Shown: one piece after another, positions 6,348 through 8,402 of the stretch
How the letters are laid out: the number at the start of each line of letters is the position of its first letter
Numbering within the stretch: position 1 is the stretch's first letter
Assembly: GCA_021323355.1 (NCBI GenBank)
Contig: JAJONK010000176.1
Location: 1-8,402, forward strand
Source: Deltaproteobacteria bacterium
GTDB taxonomy: Bacteria; Desulfobacterota; Binatia; UBA9968
Length of the DNA stretch: 8,402 nt
Direction of reading: 5' to 3'
Made by a program: the position numbers and the translations under genes
Notes under the pieces: generated by a model
What the model was told of the DNA's origin: nothing
The model's input: only the letters and a program-made list of their open reading frames with translations
Databases searched by the model: none

Positions 6348-7832
6348 CTATGCGCGCCCCGGCTTCGACCGATTATTCTCCACCGATAGCGCGCTAATCA
6401 CCGCGCCGACAACACAGAGCGCCGCCGCAGTCAAAAAGGCATAACGGAATCCTTCCATAAAGGCCGGCAGCACCGCTCCGGCGCCGATGCTTGTGGCGTT
6501 CTTCAGCTCATCGACTGCATTTCTTCCGGTAACCGCAACCAGCCGCGCGCTGATAATTGCGGTGGCCAACGCCGTCCCGGCAGAATGACCCAGACTACGG
6601 ACAACTGACAAGAAAGATGATCCCACTCCCAGCCGTTCTCTGGGAATCGAGCTCATCAGCGAATTGTTGTTCGGAGTTTGAAAGATTCCCAACCCCAATC
6701 CTAAAAGTCCTAATCTTAGAACTAAGTCAAAAGAAGACGCGTTAACCGAAACATAAGCCAGGAGAACGCAGGCAATTGCCTTGAGCGTTAAACCCACCGC
6801 GGTAAGCAAGCGAGCCGAAACCTTCTCCGAAAGCCATCCTGCTAGCGGCGCCAGCAATGCCAACGCTAAAGGCGTCGGCGCGACGAGCAGCCCGGCCTGC
6901 AGCGGATCCAAGCCCATGGCGAGCTGCAAAAAGAAAGGCATGACTAGATTATTTAGGCTAATAACCATGAAGCTGATCAGGCGAGCGATGTTGCCAAAGG
7001 TAAATGCGCGAATCTGAAAAAGTCGCAAATCAAGCAGAGGAAAGCGGCTGCCCGCCTCCCACCAAATGAAAAAAGCTAATGTGGCCAGACCAAGACCAAG
7101 TTCGCTTAGGATCAGAACGCTGCTCCAACCCGCCCTCTGCCCTGCCGTTAGCCCCAGGAGCAAGGCGCATATAGCCAACGCGAAACTCACCGCGCCGGCA
7201 AAGTCGAAGGACTCTTTCGCGCCCCGCCGTGCCGGCTCATCGGCGTCATCGCGCAGCAGATAACACGCCGCCGCAAAACCGATAAACGACAGCAGCGAAG
7301 TCAGAAAAAAGTTGGAGCGCCAGCCCAGCGCATAAGTGAGTAGCCCGCCAATCACCGGGCCCAAGGTGTAGCCGAGCGCTGAAACCGTGCCGCCGGCGAT
7401 TCCCATAGCGCGACCGCGCTCCTCCGGCGGAAAAATCGCCGCCACCATCGCGAAGCTGTTCGTCATAATCAGCGCGCTGCCGATCGCCTGCAGCCCGCGC
7501 AAGAAAATCAATTGCCAAGCGTCCTGCGCAAAACCGGCGATCAGCGAAGTACCCGCATAGAGAAAGAATCCTACCCGGTAAACCTTGGCCCGGCCGATCA
7601 TGTCCGAGAGTCTGCCGCAGGGAAGATAGAGAGACGCCGTCACCAGCGCATAAATCAACGCAATCCAGCCCGCCAAAGCCAGGTCCGCGTGCAAATCGGT
7701 GATAATTACCGGAAGCGCAATACTGAGCAGCCCGATATCGGTGGTCACCATAAACGTTCCTAATGACACAACCGCCAACGACCACCACCGATGGCGCTGC
7801 GTGATCGGTTCATGACCGTGGGACGAAATCAT
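6348..7832 (-). CDS. MFS transporter, DHA2 (14-helix, EmrB/QacA-like) family
   Basis: The 494-aa length and hydrophobicity fit the 14-helix drug:proton antiporter group, which exports hydrophobic compounds across the inner membrane using the proton gradient. Visible motifs are an acidic residue in helix 1 (TTDIGLLSIALPV, D32), motif A in loop 2-3 (GRLSDMIGRAKVYR, 73-86), motif B (LRGLQAIGSAL, 111-121), and antiporter motif C in helix 5 (ALGYTLGPVIGG, 152-163). A second motif A-like loop (GWLSEKVSARLL) lies in the C-terminal half. The helix 1 motif differs from the usual LDTTIVNVALP, so the substrate cannot be predicted. The ATG at 7832 is the first start in a frame with no clear Shine-Dalgarno. 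No membrane-fusion protein or regulator gene is adjacent, so it seems to be a single-gene unit. The gene is intact. Confidence 0.93.
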   Translation of the reverse strand: MISSHGHEPITQRHRWWSLAVVSLGTFMVTTDIGLLSIALPVIITDLHADLALAGWIALIYALVTASLYLPCGRLSDMIGRAKVYRVGFFLYAGTSLIAGFAQDAWQLIFLRGLQAIGSALIMTNSFAMVAAIFPPEERGRAMGIAGGTVSALGYTLGPVIGGLLTYALGWRSNFFLTSLLSFIGFAAACYLLRDDADEPARRGAKESFDFAGAVSFALAICALLLGLTAGQRAGWSSVLILSELGLGLATLAFFIWWEAGSRFPLLDLRLFQIRAFTFGNIARLISFMVISLNNLVMPFFLQLAMGLDPLQAGLLVAPTPLALALLAPLAGWLSEKVSARLLTAVGLTLKAIACVLLAYVSVNASSFDLVLRLGLLGLGLGIFQTPNNNSLMSSIPRERLGVGSSFLSVVRSLGHSAGTALATAIISARLVAVTGRNAVDELKNATSIGAGAVLPAFMEGFRYAFLTAAALCVVGAVISALSVENNRSKPGRA

Positions 7833-8090
7833 GGGTGTGAAGAATGTGATGTGACTAAGGCGTTCCGGATGATTGACCGTGTGTACTAAAAGGCCAGCCC
7901 ATCAGTTAGGCTTGGATTTTCTGCCTCGATACTCGGGTGCAAGGTGATTTTCTACACTGACGGCTGAGGCGCGAGCTTCGGACTGGCGCACTGGAGCTTC
8001 TCACCGCCATTACTTCACTCTCTCCGCGTCGCCCTAAGAATCGCTCACAGCTTTGTTTTTGTGGGATCGATAAGGATCGCAACGCTGCGG

Positions 8091-8402
8091 TCACTGGACA
8101 ACCGGCCAGCAACGCCCTTTCCTTTTCATGATGTTCAAGGATACACCGTAGAGCTCCCGCAAAATATGGCCCTTCAGCACGCGATCCGTATTGCCACTAT
8201 GAACCACCCGGCCATCTTTCAAGATGAGAGTTTTTTTGAAAATTGGCAGAATTTCTTCGACGTGATGGGTGACATAGATCAGAGCCGGGATTTTTGCCTG
8301 GCGGGCGATTCGCCCAAGCGTCGCTAAAAAGTTTTCACGCGCGCCCGGATCCATGCCGGCGCACGGCTCGTCTAACACAATCAGGTAAGGCCGTGTCATG
8401 CG
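8091..8402 (-). CDS. ABC transporter ATP-binding protein, C-terminal fragment (5' end beyond window)
   Basis: The frame enters from the right edge and runs 103 codons to TGA at 8091. It shows the second half of an ABC nucleotide-binding domain: Walker B with the catalytic Glu (PYLIVLDEP, visible residues 5-13), a D-loop region (CAGMDP), and the H-switch His (IYVTHHVEEI, first His of the pair). The strand LKDGRVVHSG and a short basic tail (IMKRKGRCWPVVQ) follow. Walker A, Q-loop and signature lie outside the window. The DEPCAGMDP...THHVEEI combination resembles single-domain importer-like or soluble ATPases of the ModF/YlmA type, but the substrate cannot be assigned. It is transcribed toward the MFS gene, with 258 nt between them and no sign of coupling. 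Confidence 0.9.
   Translation of the reverse strand, partial: RMTRPYLIVLDEPCAGMDPGARENFLATLGRIARQAKIPALIYVTHHVEEILPIFKKTLILKDGRVVHSGNTDRVLKGHILRELYGVSLNIMKRKGRCWPVVQ

Noticed and set aside
7833..8090. Spacer between the MFS gene and the ABC ATPase, including a minus-strand frame of 68 codons (7906-8112) and an internal ATG after GGAGAG.
   Set aside because: The translation is Arg/Ser-rich with no recognisable motif and overlaps the ABC gene end. I see no RNA gene, repeat or clear promoter.

Overview
The window is a bacterial chromosome segment of roughly balanced G+C. Almost everything lies on the minus strand; the one plus-strand gene is broken. No rRNA, tRNA, CRISPR array, insertion sequence or phage gene is visible. 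The organism cannot be named from the sequence. A Rieske/cytochrome b complex that carries a polyheme cytochrome instead of cytochrome c1 or f, with the MEP isoprenoid gene ispF next to it, suggests a respiring Gram-negative from an uncultured lineage (Desulfobacterota/Binatota- or NC10-like). That placement is inference.

Left half (1-4789, minus): one compact operon for a quinol-oxidising Rieske/cytochrome b complex. In transcription order it encodes a 115-aa two-helix membrane protein of unknown function, a Tat-type Rieske protein, a b6-type cytochrome b N-terminal subunit, a subunit IV-like C-terminal subunit with extra helices, a 55-aa hydrophobic protein too short for routine calling, and a membrane-anchored cytochrome c. 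The cytochrome has a long coiled coil and at least seven CXXCH haem sites, and it runs off the left edge. Spacers are 7 to 23 nt or overlaps, so co-transcription is likely. The probable electron path is quinol to Rieske [2Fe-2S] to the polyheme cytochrome, with the low-potential branch through the two b haems. A conserved Cys predicts an additional covalently bound haem of the b6f haem ci type at the Qi side. A candidate promoter lies just upstream at 4808-4834.

Middle (4858-6347): an intact ispF on the minus strand, a 217-bp spacer with no recognisable gene, then a plus-strand DUF3750 gene that is broken by a frame change and has apparently lost about 30 internal codons. It is followed by an imperfect inverted repeat that looks like an interspersed element or bidirectional terminator.

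Right part (6348-8402, minus): a 14-helix DHA2-type MFS drug/proton antiporter, a 258-bp spacer with nothing convincing, and the C-terminal third of an ABC transporter ATPase that enters from the right edge. These genes have no evident functional link with the respiratory operon.
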